A stretch of 64,000 nt of DNA from Stygiobacter sp. RIFOXYC2_FULL_38_25 (GTDB lineage Bacteria; Bacteroidota; Ignavibacteria; Ignavibacteriales; Melioribacteraceae): contig MHAZ01000007.1 in assembly GCA_001803165.1 (NCBI GenBank), positions 115,047 through 179,046 of the forward strand, in the 5' to 3' direction. The notes beneath the pieces were generated by a model. That model had not been told where the DNA came from. It searched no databases and worked only from the letters and a program-made list of their open reading frames with translations. This document shows, in pieces, positions 51,397 through 60,354 of the stretch. The stretch's first letter is position 1, and every line of letters starts with the position of its first letter. A program made the position numbers and the translations under genes.

Positions 51397-51596
51397 GATC
51401 TACCTCTCTTGATGTTCTGAACTAATATCCCAAAGTATGTGCCAAGCAAAAATCGCATTTATGAATAAAATTCGAGCTCAAAATTGGGTATTGTCCACTC
51501 CGCTCTACATTTTGGTTTGAATCTTAGACAGAATCCCTACGCTGATTTTTGCATCAAACAATTAGTAAATAAATTTGAATGGATAAAGGAAACTAC

Positions 51597-52214
51597 ATGC
51601 AGAATTTTTTCTTAGATAGCCGTATCAACAAAGGATTAACATACGAAGATTACTTTTCCGGTTTTAAAGCGAAAGCCGAAACAGAAGACTTTTCCACCTT
51701 CCCAATAGAAGAGCATGATCACTTAAAAATGGCTAAGCTGAATTTTCAGAGAAGCAGCCGAATACATAGAACATTCTCTCCCAGCGTGGAAATCAAAGAA
51801 TTAATTTCGGAAATAACAGAGCCGCAAATCTGGATAGTAATTTCTGAAGACTGGTGCGGAGATTCTGCTCAAAACATACCTTACATAGCTGAACTTGCAA
51901 AGCTAAATCCATCAATCGAGTTGAAAATTTTTCCTCGAGACGCGAACCCGGATATCATTGATATGTATTTAACGAATGGAACCCGCAGTATTCCTAAACT
52001 GGTTGCGTTTGATACAGACGGGAACGAACTATTTCAATGGGGACCACGACCTAACCAATCAGTAGAACTTATTGCTAAACTAAAAGCCGAAGGCAAAACA
52101 AAAGAAGAATTTCTTGAGCAGTTACATTTGTGGTATGGTCGGAATAGAGGAAGTGAGTTGCTGAAAGAACTTTCGGAATTAATAAAAAACGTTTTAGTTA
52201 ACGCTCGTAGCTAA
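51597..52214 (+). CDS. thioredoxin-family protein
   Basis: A protein of about 205 residues with a thioredoxin fold. It has a helical N-terminal part, then IWIVISEDWCGDSAQNIPYIAEL with WCGDS in the place of WCxxC, so the resolving Cys is replaced by Ser, and GTRSIPKLVAFDTDG (cis-Pro). Proteins with this WCGDS motif are known in the family as single-Cys thioredoxin-like proteins of unknown target. AAAGGA at 51585-51590 favours the ATG at 51597 over 51579. Confidence 0.8.
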   Translation: MQNFFLDSRINKGLTYEDYFSGFKAKAETEDFSTFPIEEHDHLKMAKLNFQRSSRIHRTFSPSVEIKELISEITEPQIWIVISEDWCGDSAQNIPYIAELAKLNPSIELKIFPRDANPDIIDMYLTNGTRSIPKLVAFDTDGNELFQWGPRPNQSVELIAKLKAEGKTKEEFLEQLHLWYGRNRGSELLKELSELIKNVLVNARS

Positions 52215-53388
52215 AAGGGAAACTGAGCACAATATTAGCATCAACCGGTTCTCCTTTTTTTGTAGCCGGAGTAAATTTACTTTTTAGTAACGAGTTCTCA
52301 ACCAATTGATCGCAACCGTAACCAATACCTTCAACTATTTTGGTTTGTTTCAAATTACCATCCTTATCAACAAAGCCTTCAATAATAATCATGCCGCGGA
52401 GTTTTAGCGCCTTAGCAACAGTAGGCACTTCAAAGCGGGAATAAATTGTTTCGAGATCATCTTCCGGTCTCGGGCAGCGATCAGCTTCGCAAATAACCGA
52501 TAGATGTTCTTCAAACTTTCTTGCCGGTTTTACTTCTGCAACTTTCTTTTCTTCTTGCTTTACTTCTGCGACTGCTTCTTTAACTTTTGGCAGCTTAAAT
52601 TCGAGCGTTAGCGGGAGTTCTGACTGCACCGAGACTCCATTCTTCGTTGAAGCAACAAATTTAGATTGCTTAACAGCATTTATTGCCGCTTCATCGCAGC
52701 CTAAGCCAATTCCCTTTTTAACAATAACGTTCACCGGATTTCCAGATTCATCAATCGTTACGAGCAATTCAACTTTCCCTTCCAAACCAAATTTTTGTGC
52801 ATGTTCAGGATAAATAATTTTCTGTTGTATTGCTTCAATTCCCCCAACCATATAGGCTTTTGTAATTACATCTTCTTTGATTTCAACCGGTTTTACTTTC
52901 TCTGCAAGAATTATTTGCTTTACTTCCGGTTTAGCCTCTTCTTTGATTGCTAAAATTGTCGCCGGAGATTCGTCATCAAAATTTTGTCTATTTAACAGTA
53001 TTCCATCTGTGTACGAAAATATTTTGAGCAGTTGCCCGTTTTCTGCAAATTCTTTTTTGTCACCATCCAGAACCCCGTTTTTCACAAAGTATTCTTCCTT
53101 GAGATTTCCATTCAAGAAGTACTCTCTTGCCCAACCGTTTAATATTCCACGACTGTAATTCTTTTCTAATTTCACTTTGCCGTTTTCGTGATAAAACTTT
53201 GCCGGACCATCAAGTATATCGTTTACATAAGAAAGTTCGCTCTTGAGTGTTCTATCAGGATAGTAAGATTTAATAACCCCGTTCTGCGCGAGAATGCCGG
53301 CTGGAGTTATCAAAAGGAATAATGAAATAAAAAGTTTTCTGAACAATAAATCGCTCTGGTTTTTCTGCTCAAAATTTATAGAAAACAT
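52198..53388 (-). CDS. MORN-like / TonB C-terminal domain protein
   Basis: The protein has about 396 residues. An N-terminal signal segment (LFISLFLLITPAGILAQ) is followed by antitoxin/MORN-like repeats (KSYYPDRTLKSELSYVND, KFYHENGKVKLEKNYSRG, REYFLNGNLKEEYF). Then come two TonB C-terminal-type domains, IIYPEHAQKFGLEGKVELLVTIDESGNPVNVIVKKGIGLGCDEAAINAVKQSKF and a second with GMIIIEGFVDKDGNLKQTKIVEGIGYGCD. A Lys/Glu-rich linker joins them. It is probably a periplasmic energy-transduction or envelope protein. The ORF is open upstream, but ATG 53388 starts the signal peptide better. Confidence 0.75.
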   Translation of the reverse strand: MFSINFEQKNQSDLLFRKLFISLFLLITPAGILAQNGVIKSYYPDRTLKSELSYVNDILDGPAKFYHENGKVKLEKNYSRGILNGWAREYFLNGNLKEEYFVKNGVLDGDKKEFAENGQLLKIFSYTDGILLNRQNFDDESPATILAIKEEAKPEVKQIILAEKVKPVEIKEDVITKAYMVGGIEAIQQKIIYPEHAQKFGLEGKVELLVTIDESGNPVNVIVKKGIGLGCDEAAINAVKQSKFVASTKNGVSVQSELPLTLEFKLPKVKEAVAEVKQEEKKVAEVKPARKFEEHLSVICEADRCPRPEDDLETIYSRFEVPTVAKALKLRGMIIIEGFVDKDGNLKQTKIVEGIGYGCDQLVENSLLKSKFTPATKKGEPVDANIVLSFPFSYER

Positions 53389-53411
53389 TTGTATTAAATA
53401 AATTCCCAATT

Positions 53412-55925
53412 TTAAAAGTACGGTTGAATGGAAGTACTTGGGATTACAATTAGTTTGAGAATTTTAGTTTTGCCAAACTCCGGTAATTCGATATAAGCTA
53501 CATACATTCCACCGGCAACTAACCAGCCATCACTATTAGAGAAATTCCAAGTAACGGTTTTCCCCGGCGAGTCTTTTTCAATTATTCTAACTAACTGCCC
53601 ACTGATATTGAAAATTTTTATTACAGCCCGCTGCGGCAAATGTGTGAATGTTACAAACTTATTACCGTCAATCGGATTGTGGTTTGTAATGCCATAAAAT
53701 GGATTTGGGAACACATTTATTTTATTGAAATCTGCGAATAACTGATTCTTGTCAAAAGTACTGGCTTTAGTGCTGAAGCGATAGACGTCATTTTCGGTTA
53801 ACGGTTTTGAATTTCCGTCATAATAGCTTACTTCAAGAGCCAATCCATCAAATAAAGGAAGCTCTTCCCAAATTGGAATTACTTCATCAGTATAAATCAT
53901 CTTGCCGGCTGTTAAGTTTTTCAAATTTATTTTCAATTCACTATTAATCTTTCTAAATGTAATTTCATATTCACTATCGCTAAATTCAGAAGGGTCAACT
54001 ACGCAAATGTGAAAGGAATATTTGTTATTCGTCCCGGCTGTATGTGTAAGATTAAGCCACTCTCCTGGTCTCACTGAATTTTTCATTCCATCTGATGATG
54101 AATTTGGTTTAGCTGTAATCTTAATAACATCAGACTCCAAGTAGAAATGCTTCTCATGAACTTGTCTTGCCGAAAAAAATGAAACTCCAAAAAAATAATT
54201 TTTCCAATTCAATAATTTGTAATTACTAAACTTATCGTTGTAAATAGTAATGTGCCTTTTAACTCCGCTGTCATATGTCACTAAGGTAGTGCTTGTTTCA
54301 ATCTGCTGAGTAGAAATATAATAGTTGAATCTTGAGAAGTGAGTTTTACCATCATGTATATCAAATGAAGCAATTAATTCTGCGTTGCCCAAATTAAAAC
54401 TGCTGTCCGGAAACTGATAAACATTGTATCCTTGAAACTCAAACTCATATTTATCCTTTTCAATTTTTTTGATTTGTTCTAAATCATCACCCCAGCTTAT
54501 TTCAACTTGTCTATCAAGGTTAATTGTTTTTACTTGCAACCTTGCTGGGTTCGTATAATACTTATATACATGAGAATAATTGCTTATTGCCGATGCAGCG
54601 TCAGCTTTTAGCAAATCTATCGCTTCAAGATTCGTAGAAATCCCATCAGCACCGGCAGCGCTTTCCATAAAAACAACTTCTTGCGTGTCTCCAACAGCCA
54701 AATTAAATGGACCGACACACAACATCATTCTTCTGTCCCCAGGAAAATATTCAACGCCATCATAATAACCGATTTTTCTAACATAGTCTCCCGAGAATGG
54801 AAATTTTGTTATACCACCCCCTAACCTTGCTGGAATTTGCCAATCGAGTCCCGATCGTGATTTGCCCATTAAAAAATTATAAAGCTGACCTGCGGTTGTT
54901 GCTATTGCAAAAGTTGGATCAGACCAATCCAATGTGTTCTTCAAAATCCAACCTAAAGCAGACATTTGCAAATTTTTCTTCCCGAAAATAATTCTGTTTT
55001 TAAATATGGCTTTATCATTCGGCGTTCCATCAATTATTGGACCTTGCAGTAAAGTGTAGCCAAATGCCGGAGGATTGGAACTGTAAGTAGCATCAGAATT
55101 ATCTGAGTTAAACGTATAACACATATTCAAAGTTGTATCGCAGCCAACAAGATCGTCTCCGGCATCACCAACATCCGGATCAGCCCAAATTCCAAAATGC
55201 ATTTCTTTAATTTCTTTTTGCCCTTTATTAATCACAATGTAACGTTTGAATAATGCGTTACTTCTGTAACTGTCATCATATTTGTATCCCCAAATAGTTA
55301 CTTGTATTTCAATTCCAATTGGTAGTGCACCAGAAAAATATTTTGTTTGATTGGAATCTAGATCATTTGCAACAAACCATAAAGTTTGATTTGCGCCGGG
55401 GATTCCCGGAATATCAATTCCGGGTTGATAGCTTCCATCCTTATTTACATCGTCGTAGGGTGCCCCATCTCTTGTCGGCCATTCATCCCAGTCTTTTTCA
55501 TATTGACTAAAAACAGCTTGAACAGTTTTATTCTCATCAATTGCTTCCATATTTAAATCAGCATATCGGAAATCATTTCTCACTTTAAATATTCTGGCTG
55601 ATTTAGATTCCGGATCGTCTGCTTTCCCGTTTGAGAGAATCTTTCCGGGTTTTAATCCGGCACGATAAGCCGAGCCGCCGGCATTAATTTTTCCATCAAT
55701 TTTTCCTCCCCAAATAAATCCGCCGCTATAATTAACGGCTTTCTTAGAGCCTTTGGGAAATTCAAATCCTGAGTTCCCATTTGGCTGGATGTCTGCTATA
55801 CCATCATTAAAAATGTAAGTTGAAATTCTGTTGATGTTAAATTTCGAATAAACCTTACTATTGGTTTGTGCTATTACATTTGTAGCAACTAATAGTGAAA
55901 CAAGGAGTAATAGTTTTGTGAACAT
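53412..55925 (-). CDS. large secreted protein with T9SS-type C-terminal domain
   Basis: The protein has about 837 residues and begins with a signal peptide (MFTKLLLLVSLLVATNVIAQ). The bulk is beta-rich, with YSGGFIWGGKIDGKINAGGSAYRAGLKPG and calcium-loop-like DVNKDGSYQPG. The last ~90 residues (INVFPNPFYGITNHNPIDG...VIKIFNISGQLVRIIEKDSPGKTVTWNFSNSDGWLVAGGMYVAYIEL) are a type IX secretion sorting-domain look-alike. It is probably a cell-surface structural or binding protein. No enzyme motif is apparent. An upstream start at 55976 is possible. Confidence 0.8.
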   Translation of the reverse strand: MFTKLLLLVSLLVATNVIAQTNSKVYSKFNINRISTYIFNDGIADIQPNGNSGFEFPKGSKKAVNYSGGFIWGGKIDGKINAGGSAYRAGLKPGKILSNGKADDPESKSARIFKVRNDFRYADLNMEAIDENKTVQAVFSQYEKDWDEWPTRDGAPYDDVNKDGSYQPGIDIPGIPGANQTLWFVANDLDSNQTKYFSGALPIGIEIQVTIWGYKYDDSYRSNALFKRYIVINKGQKEIKEMHFGIWADPDVGDAGDDLVGCDTTLNMCYTFNSDNSDATYSSNPPAFGYTLLQGPIIDGTPNDKAIFKNRIIFGKKNLQMSALGWILKNTLDWSDPTFAIATTAGQLYNFLMGKSRSGLDWQIPARLGGGITKFPFSGDYVRKIGYYDGVEYFPGDRRMMLCVGPFNLAVGDTQEVVFMESAAGADGISTNLEAIDLLKADAASAISNYSHVYKYYTNPARLQVKTINLDRQVEISWGDDLEQIKKIEKDKYEFEFQGYNVYQFPDSSFNLGNAELIASFDIHDGKTHFSRFNYYISTQQIETSTTLVTYDSGVKRHITIYNDKFSNYKLLNWKNYFFGVSFFSARQVHEKHFYLESDVIKITAKPNSSSDGMKNSVRPGEWLNLTHTAGTNNKYSFHICVVDPSEFSDSEYEITFRKINSELKINLKNLTAGKMIYTDEVIPIWEELPLFDGLALEVSYYDGNSKPLTENDVYRFSTKASTFDKNQLFADFNKINVFPNPFYGITNHNPIDGNKFVTFTHLPQRAVIKIFNISGQLVRIIEKDSPGKTVTWNFSNSDGWLVAGGMYVAYIELPEFGKTKILKLIVIPSTSIQPYF

Positions 55926-56098
55926 CGAAGTGAGTGAGTGAATTGGCGGCATTTGTAACCCCAAGTTTAAGTACAATATTTGCAGTTGTTAAATAGTAAA
56001 TATTTCATAAAGCCGCAATGCAATGATTAGGTTGGCAATTACTCCTTTTTAACAGAAATTGGCTTAATAGACAGTACTTCTTTTTACTGCCCAAGTTA

Positions 56099-56470
56099 TC
56101 ACCAACGCAAATATCCGCCGGTCAAATTTGCGGAATTAAATCCGAGTTTCCTCAATTTTACAGCAGCCGAGACACTTCTGCTTCCGGTTTGACAGTAGCA
56201 AATAATTTCCCTTGAACCATATTTTTTTAGCTGCTCCGTCTTCAAAGTAATTTCATGTAAAGGAATATGAATTGATGGTTTTATAGCTCCCGATTTTCGC
56301 TCTCCGTCTGTTCGAACATCAAGAAGAACAATACTGTTGTTATTTTTTAACAACTGCTTAACTTCTGCCGAGGAATAATTTTTCATTGAGCGAGTGGTAA
56401 GATACTTTTTAACTCTTAGTACAACTACTAATATTACAAAAGCAAGAAGAAGAATTTGAGTGGCTTCCAT
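56099..56470 (-). CDS. membrane-anchored rhodanese-like protein
   Basis: A 123-residue single rhodanese domain with an N-terminal membrane helix (TQILLLAFVILVVVLRV). The fold motifs are VLLDVRTDGERKSGAIKPSIHIP and the active-site loop ICYCQTGSRS, where the Cys in CQTGSRS is the likely persulfide carrier. It is a sulfurtransferase or sulfur-sensing protein facing the periplasm or cytoplasm. The final LTGGYLRW is typical. Confidence 0.9.
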   Translation of the reverse strand: MEATQILLLAFVILVVVLRVKKYLTTRSMKNYSSAEVKQLLKNNNSIVLLDVRTDGERKSGAIKPSIHIPLHEITLKTEQLKKYGSREIICYCQTGSRSVSAAVKLRKLGFNSANLTGGYLRW

Positions 56471-56617
56471 TTTTTCCTTTGGTTTGTTTTCTCTTTTAGA
56501 TTCAATTCTGATGAAATAGATTCAGAAAAAGATAGAATTTATTTTCAAAAATCTAGGGTTACAATCTTCTTCAAAAATGTTTTCGGGTGGATAGAGAGAA
56601 TCACTTTTAAAAACAAC

Positions 56618-56659
56618 AACACCTTGCATTTGCAAGGTGTTACGGAGCTAATGGATTTT
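56618..56659 (-). repeat. tRNA-Val 3'-end remnant and its terminator
   Basis: GGAGCTAATGGATT at 56644-56657 matches (in complement) the acceptor/T-arm of the tRNA-Val copies at 61152, 61394 and 61638. Directly next to it lies a perfect hairpin, AACACCTTGCA/TGCAAGGTGTT (56618-56641), followed on the minus strand by GTTGTTTTT. The same order (tRNA end, then terminator) recurs at all four places, so this is probably a left attachment remnant of an integrated segment. Confidence 0.6.
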
Positions 56660-56691
56660 CAGCCTTACCGGACTATAGACACTTAAAGTGC

Positions 56692-56715
56692 AAAAGCCGC
56701 CCGAAGGCGGCTTTT
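56692..56715 (-). terminator. terminator of the cytochrome gene
   Basis: AAAAGCCGCC (56692-56701) and GGCGGCTTTT (56706-56715) form a 10-bp stem with loop CGAA. It lies 6 bases past the cytochrome stop codon. Confidence 0.88.
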
Positions 56716-56721
56716 CATTTT

Positions 56722-57846
56722 CTACTTTACTAAGTTCATCTTAATGGTGTTTACAAATTGTTTGGAAACGATTCTAGCAAAATAAATTCCGGATGCTACG
56801 CTTGCACCACTTTCATTTTTTCCATTCCAATCCACATTATAAGAGCCGGCATTAAGCATTTCGTGATCAACAAGCGTTTTTACTAAACTTCCTTGTATAT
56901 CATAAATAGCTAATTGGATTTTGTCATTTTGTGGAATTGAAAACCTTATTGTAGTTGAAGGGTTAAAAGGATTCGGATAATTCTGAGAAAGCTCAAAATC
57001 GCTTGGTGTCTGCGGATTTTGTAATACAAGTCCAGAAGTTTTATGTGGATCGCCATGACAAGGTGTACAGCTCATTTGAGTCATAACTGTGTTTAGTGCT
57101 GCAGAACCGTGGCATCCTAAGCAAGCTTTTGCATCTGCCGGGGTAACAAATGTTGGAGTAAACTGCTTTGCAAGATTAGCATTTAGTAATTCTACAGTTT
57201 TTGCCGCGCAATCTCCGGTTATTCGTGCACAACGTTCTTTCCTTTCTACATCGCTAACTTTTTTCTTTGCAACCAGACACCATTGACTTACAGAAGAGTG
57301 GCAAATTGGGCTTCCCGAAACATTTTGCACCAAATTTCCAGTGTACTTTGTCATAGTATATTTGCCTTGTGCTGCAAAATCATTTGCTTTTGTTGTCGGC
57401 AAATTTTCTGAACAATACCATCCCCATAATTCATTAATTAAATTTCCAGAGGTAGCTTTATCTACTACCATACTTATCATAGCTGCGCCGCCGTTAATCG
57501 CGCCGCAAAGTGTTCCCCATCCGTTTCCACCACCGCGTCCAAACAGCATTATCTCCATCGGAATATTAGCCCAAGGGTCTGGTACTTTTGTTTTTAATAC
57601 TTCCAAAATACCGCCAAAAGCTCCGGCGCAACAATCTTTGTCATTATAATAATAGTAATGTGCTTTGTTTCTTACTTCATCGGGATCGAGTTGAACATAA
57701 GGGAAAGGCCAAGATGCGTTTTTTTCATCTGCAAATAATTTACCGCCACTCAACGCGTTTAATCCAACAGCACCAACTACAGCACCAGCCGCATACTTTG
57801 ATGTGGTTGCTAAAAATGACTTTCTGTCCATAGTTTTCTCTTCCAT
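56722..57846 (-). CDS. split-Soret-type multiheme cytochrome with T9SS sorting domain
   Basis: The protein has about 374 residues. An export signal begins MDRKSFLATTSKYAAGAVVGAVGLNALSGG. The central domain has the C-GCAxxG-C-C pattern (DKDCCAGAFGGILEV, RGGGNGWGTLCGAINGGAAM, WYCSENLP, PICHSSVSQWC), as in split-Soret cytochromes. Two c-type heme sites follow (ACLGCHG, CTPCHG). The last ~85 residues are a sorting domain with NYPNPFNPSTTIRFSIP. GAGGTG upstream selects the ATG at 57846 over a GTG at 57852. It is the second gene of a sigma-54-type operon. Confidence 0.85.
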   Translation of the reverse strand: MEEKTMDRKSFLATTSKYAAGAVVGAVGLNALSGGKLFADEKNASWPFPYVQLDPDEVRNKAHYYYYNDKDCCAGAFGGILEVLKTKVPDPWANIPMEIMLFGRGGGNGWGTLCGAINGGAAMISMVVDKATSGNLINELWGWYCSENLPTTKANDFAAQGKYTMTKYTGNLVQNVSGSPICHSSVSQWCLVAKKKVSDVERKERCARITGDCAAKTVELLNANLAKQFTPTFVTPADAKACLGCHGSAALNTVMTQMSCTPCHGDPHKTSGLVLQNPQTPSDFELSQNYPNPFNPSTTIRFSIPQNDKIQLAIYDIQGSLVKTLVDHEMLNAGSYNVDWNGKNESGASVASGIYFARIVSKQFVNTIKMNLVK

Positions 57847-57848
57847 TT

Positions 57849-58283
57849 TCACCTCTGTGTTTGTTTTGTTTTTGTTCGGAGTAGTTCGACGATTTTTTCA
57901 AATCTTTTATCTTTTAGCGATAACAAAATGAAATGATTAAGTGAGTGTTTTATATCGCAATACAGCCACAATATCCCGAGTGCGATTGATTTTTCTTTTT
58001 CATCGAAGTAAGACGAAGTGTTCTCCAACTCATAAATTATTTCCGGGCAAGGGCAATCATCTAAAATCGGATCTGTATTGATAATGCAGTAAACATCCTC
58101 TACAATCAATTTTTCAAATATTTCTAATGCAGTGTAGAGTTTTCCAGTCTTCACATAGCAAATGATGAGTTTCTTTCTAATAGGTTTACTGGTTGGATTT
58201 TTTTTAAGCGAAGTCTCAAGTTCACTAAGAGCTTCGTGGTATTTTCTCGTCAAGAAGTATTGATTTCCAAGCATCTCACTCAT
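57849..58283 (-). CDS. TPR-like protein preceding the cytochrome
   Basis: The 144-residue protein begins with a TPR pair (NQYFLTRKYHEALSELETSLKKNPTSKPIRKKLIICYVKTGKLYTALEIFEKLI). The rest has clustered Cys and acidic residues (DPILDDCPCPEIIYELE). It is probably an assembly or accessory factor for the cytochrome, whose gene begins 2 bases later. The predicted sigma-54 transcript start falls about one base before its ATG, so it may be leaderless or start at an internal ATG (58274). Confidence 0.7.
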   Translation of the reverse strand: MSEMLGNQYFLTRKYHEALSELETSLKKNPTSKPIRKKLIICYVKTGKLYTALEIFEKLIVEDVYCIINTDPILDDCPCPEIIYELENTSSYFDEKEKSIALGILWLYCDIKHSLNHFILLSLKDKRFEKIVELLRTKTKQTQR

Positions 58284-58294
58284 GTGGAATGAAG

Positions 58295-58310
58295 TGCAAT
58301 ATTCTTGCCA
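58295..58310 (-). promoter_or_regulatory. sigma-54 promoter (-24/-12)
   Basis: Minus-strand TGGCAAGAATATTGCA fits the sigma-54 consensus TGGCAC-r-NNNN-TTGCw in spacing and in both the GG (-24) and GC (-12) dinucleotides, differing at one position. It points into the TPR/cytochrome operon, with a start site near 58284. Confidence 0.82.
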
Positions 58311-58358
58311 TTATAATGGTTCGAAAATCAAAGAATTAGGCGGCTTACAAACCGCTCG

Positions 58359-58424
58359 CGCAACACTTTGCAACATTTCATTCCAAAACATTCGACTCTT
58401 GGGTTTATGTTGCAACACTTTGCA
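58359..58424 (-). promoter_or_regulatory. two enhancer-binding-protein sites
   Basis: TGCAACACTTTGCA (58411-58424) is a dyad of the form TGCAA-N4-TTGCA, and CGCAACACTTTGCA (58359-58372) is a near-perfect copy. Their centres are 52 bases apart, about five helical turns. They lie 75-140 bases upstream of the sigma-54 start site, at the 3' end of the regulator gene. Confidence 0.72.
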
Positions 58425-59771
58425 TCATTGCTCGCGCTTAATTTCTGCGGTCTGCCCTTTTAACATCCTGTGTACAGTGCTTCTGTTTATTCCAAGTATT
58501 TTAGCAACTTTACTTTTATTCCAATTATTTTGCCTTAATAGTGCTAAGAGGGTCTCTGCTTTTTCATCTTCTTCTATTTCTTTTGCACTAAGATATTTAT
58601 GGCATTTGTCCTTGTTCCTAAGATTAGGCGGCAAACAGCATGCACAGAGGTAGTCTTCTCTTTTAGATCTTACAAATGCGTATTCAATTGCATTTTCTAA
58701 TTCTCTTACATTGCCGGGCCAATCATGGTTGAATAATATTTCCATTGTTTTAGAATCTGTGGTCTCGATTTTTTTCCCATACTTGTCCGAAAACTTTCGG
58801 ATGAAGTAGTTGACTAATGAAATAATATCTTCCTTCCTTTCTCTTAAAGGAGGAACGTGAATTGGTATTACATTTAATCTGTAAAATAAATCTTCTCTAA
58901 ATCTGTTAGCCTTAATCTCTTCTTGAACTATTTTATTTGATGCTGCTATAATCCGAACATCAACTTTTCTCTCAGTACTCTCTCCTAATCTTTCAAATGT
59001 ACCTTGCTGTATTATTCTCAGCAACCTCGTTTGCATATTTATTGGAATCTCGGTTATCTCATCTAAAAAAATGGTACCATGATTTGAATACTCAAATCTT
59101 CCAATTCTATCTTTAACTGCATCAGTAAAAGCTCCTTTAACATGCCCGAATAGTTCACTTGCCAATAGTGTATCAGGTAATGCCGCGCAGTTAACTTTTA
59201 CAAATAATTTGTCTCTTCTTAAACTTGTTTCTTTAATAGCGTTTGCTAACATTTCTTTTCCTACACCCGTTTCTCCGGTAATCAAGACGCTTGCCTGGCT
59301 ACTTGAAATCTCTTGTATCGTCTTGTAAAGCTCTCTCATCGCTTTAGATTTTCCTACAATACCGTAAAAGTGATCTTGATGTTTCAGATACTCTTCAAAG
59401 TTTACTATTGCATTTTTTCTAAACGATATTATTCCGGCAATCGGTTCTTTTTTTTCATCACATAACACAGATGCATTTATTTTTACGGGAATAATACTTC
59501 CTTCATTATTCTGCAAACTTGATTCTAAGTCAATAATATTTTTGCCGGTTCTAATTACTTCAGTTATAGGGCATCCAATCTGGCACCTTTCCGATTTACA
59601 GAATGTACGGCAAACCTTTCCTAATACATCTTCTTGTTTTATGCCGGTAATTTGAGAAGCCGATTTATTTACAAATACTATCTTAAATTCTTTATTAATT
59701 ACGTAAACTCCTTCAGCTAAAGAATCAAGGATATTTAAACTGTACGTATCTAAAAATTCCGTTGTTTCCAT
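58425..59771 (-). CDS. sigma-54-dependent enhancer-binding regulator with Cys-containing PAS domain
   Basis: A 448-residue activator. The PAS domain (about 10-120) carries Cys54, Cys58, Cys63 and Cys67 (CRTFCKSERCQIGC), which suggests a metal or redox centre. The AAA+ domain has Walker A GETGVGKE (166-173), the sigma-54 contact loop GAFTDA (213-218, one change from GAFTGA), and WPGNVRELENAIEYAFVRSKREDY. The Fis-type helix-turn-helix (NWNKSKVAKILGINRSTVHRML) ends the protein. Its site pair and a sigma-54 promoter lie directly downstream, so the cytochrome operon is its likely target. Confidence 0.93.
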   Translation of the reverse strand: METTEFLDTYSLNILDSLAEGVYVINKEFKIVFVNKSASQITGIKQEDVLGKVCRTFCKSERCQIGCPITEVIRTGKNIIDLESSLQNNEGSIIPVKINASVLCDEKKEPIAGIISFRKNAIVNFEEYLKHQDHFYGIVGKSKAMRELYKTIQEISSSQASVLITGETGVGKEMLANAIKETSLRRDKLFVKVNCAALPDTLLASELFGHVKGAFTDAVKDRIGRFEYSNHGTIFLDEITEIPINMQTRLLRIIQQGTFERLGESTERKVDVRIIAASNKIVQEEIKANRFREDLFYRLNVIPIHVPPLRERKEDIISLVNYFIRKFSDKYGKKIETTDSKTMEILFNHDWPGNVRELENAIEYAFVRSKREDYLCACCLPPNLRNKDKCHKYLSAKEIEEDEKAETLLALLRQNNWNKSKVAKILGINRSTVHRMLKGQTAEIKREQ

Positions 59772-59837
59772 TTATATACTCGCATTAAATAAACGACGCC
59801 TATGACTAATAAAACTCAACAAATTCTCTTAAGCATT

Positions 59838-60352
59838 TTAGATTCTTAGCTCCAATTCAAATACTTCTGTGTTCGTCCTGTTACTGAGCAGACCCATTAT
59901 TACAGAGCTATAATCAATCCCGAACACAAGCAAAAACAATATTGATAGAAAGAAATTAATTTGAGCCGTTTGAAAACAATTCCAAGCACCGGTACTTTGT
60001 AGGCAAATGTGCATAGGACAAGAAATAGTCCAACAATAGAAAAGATTCCGGCTACAAGATAATTTTCTATTCCGCCCAAGTCTCCCACCATATTTCCAAA
60101 TGAAGTTGTAATAGTACCTATCAATGCGAATGTTATAAGTATCCCGACAGAAACCACAAACGAAATATTAAAAGCTCTCGCAAAAGACATTTTACCTTGA
60201 GCGCTAATATATCCAACTTTGAGAGGAATGCTCGATAAATGACATGGCGATAAAAGCATAAATAGAACTCTCCATCTACAGTGAGCCTTTGCCGCAATCC
60301 GCAATGAGCTATTCCTTGCTTTGTGAAGAAAATTAAAAATGCCTTCTAACAT
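59838..60352 (-). pseudogene. ccdA: decayed ccdA (cytochrome c biogenesis / thiol-electron transporter)
   Basis: The first part reads MLSPCHLSSIPLKVGYISAQGKMSFARAFNISFVVSVGILITFALIGTITTSFGNMVGDLGGIENYLVAGIF, plainly CcdA. After GLFLV about 45 residues of the family are missing. CTFAYKVPVLGIVF then resumes the second half, and a frameshift follows: the next ~45 residues continue in another frame (FQTAQINFFLSILFLLVFGIDYSSVIMG...) to a stop at 59838. An internal deletion plus a frameshift make it non-functional. Confidence 0.82.
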
Positions 60353-60354
60353 CT

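Noticed and set aside
56456..56686. 76-codon plus-strand ORF between the rhodanese and cytochrome genes
   Set aside because: It spans a tRNA remnant and a terminator hairpin and shows no protein features.
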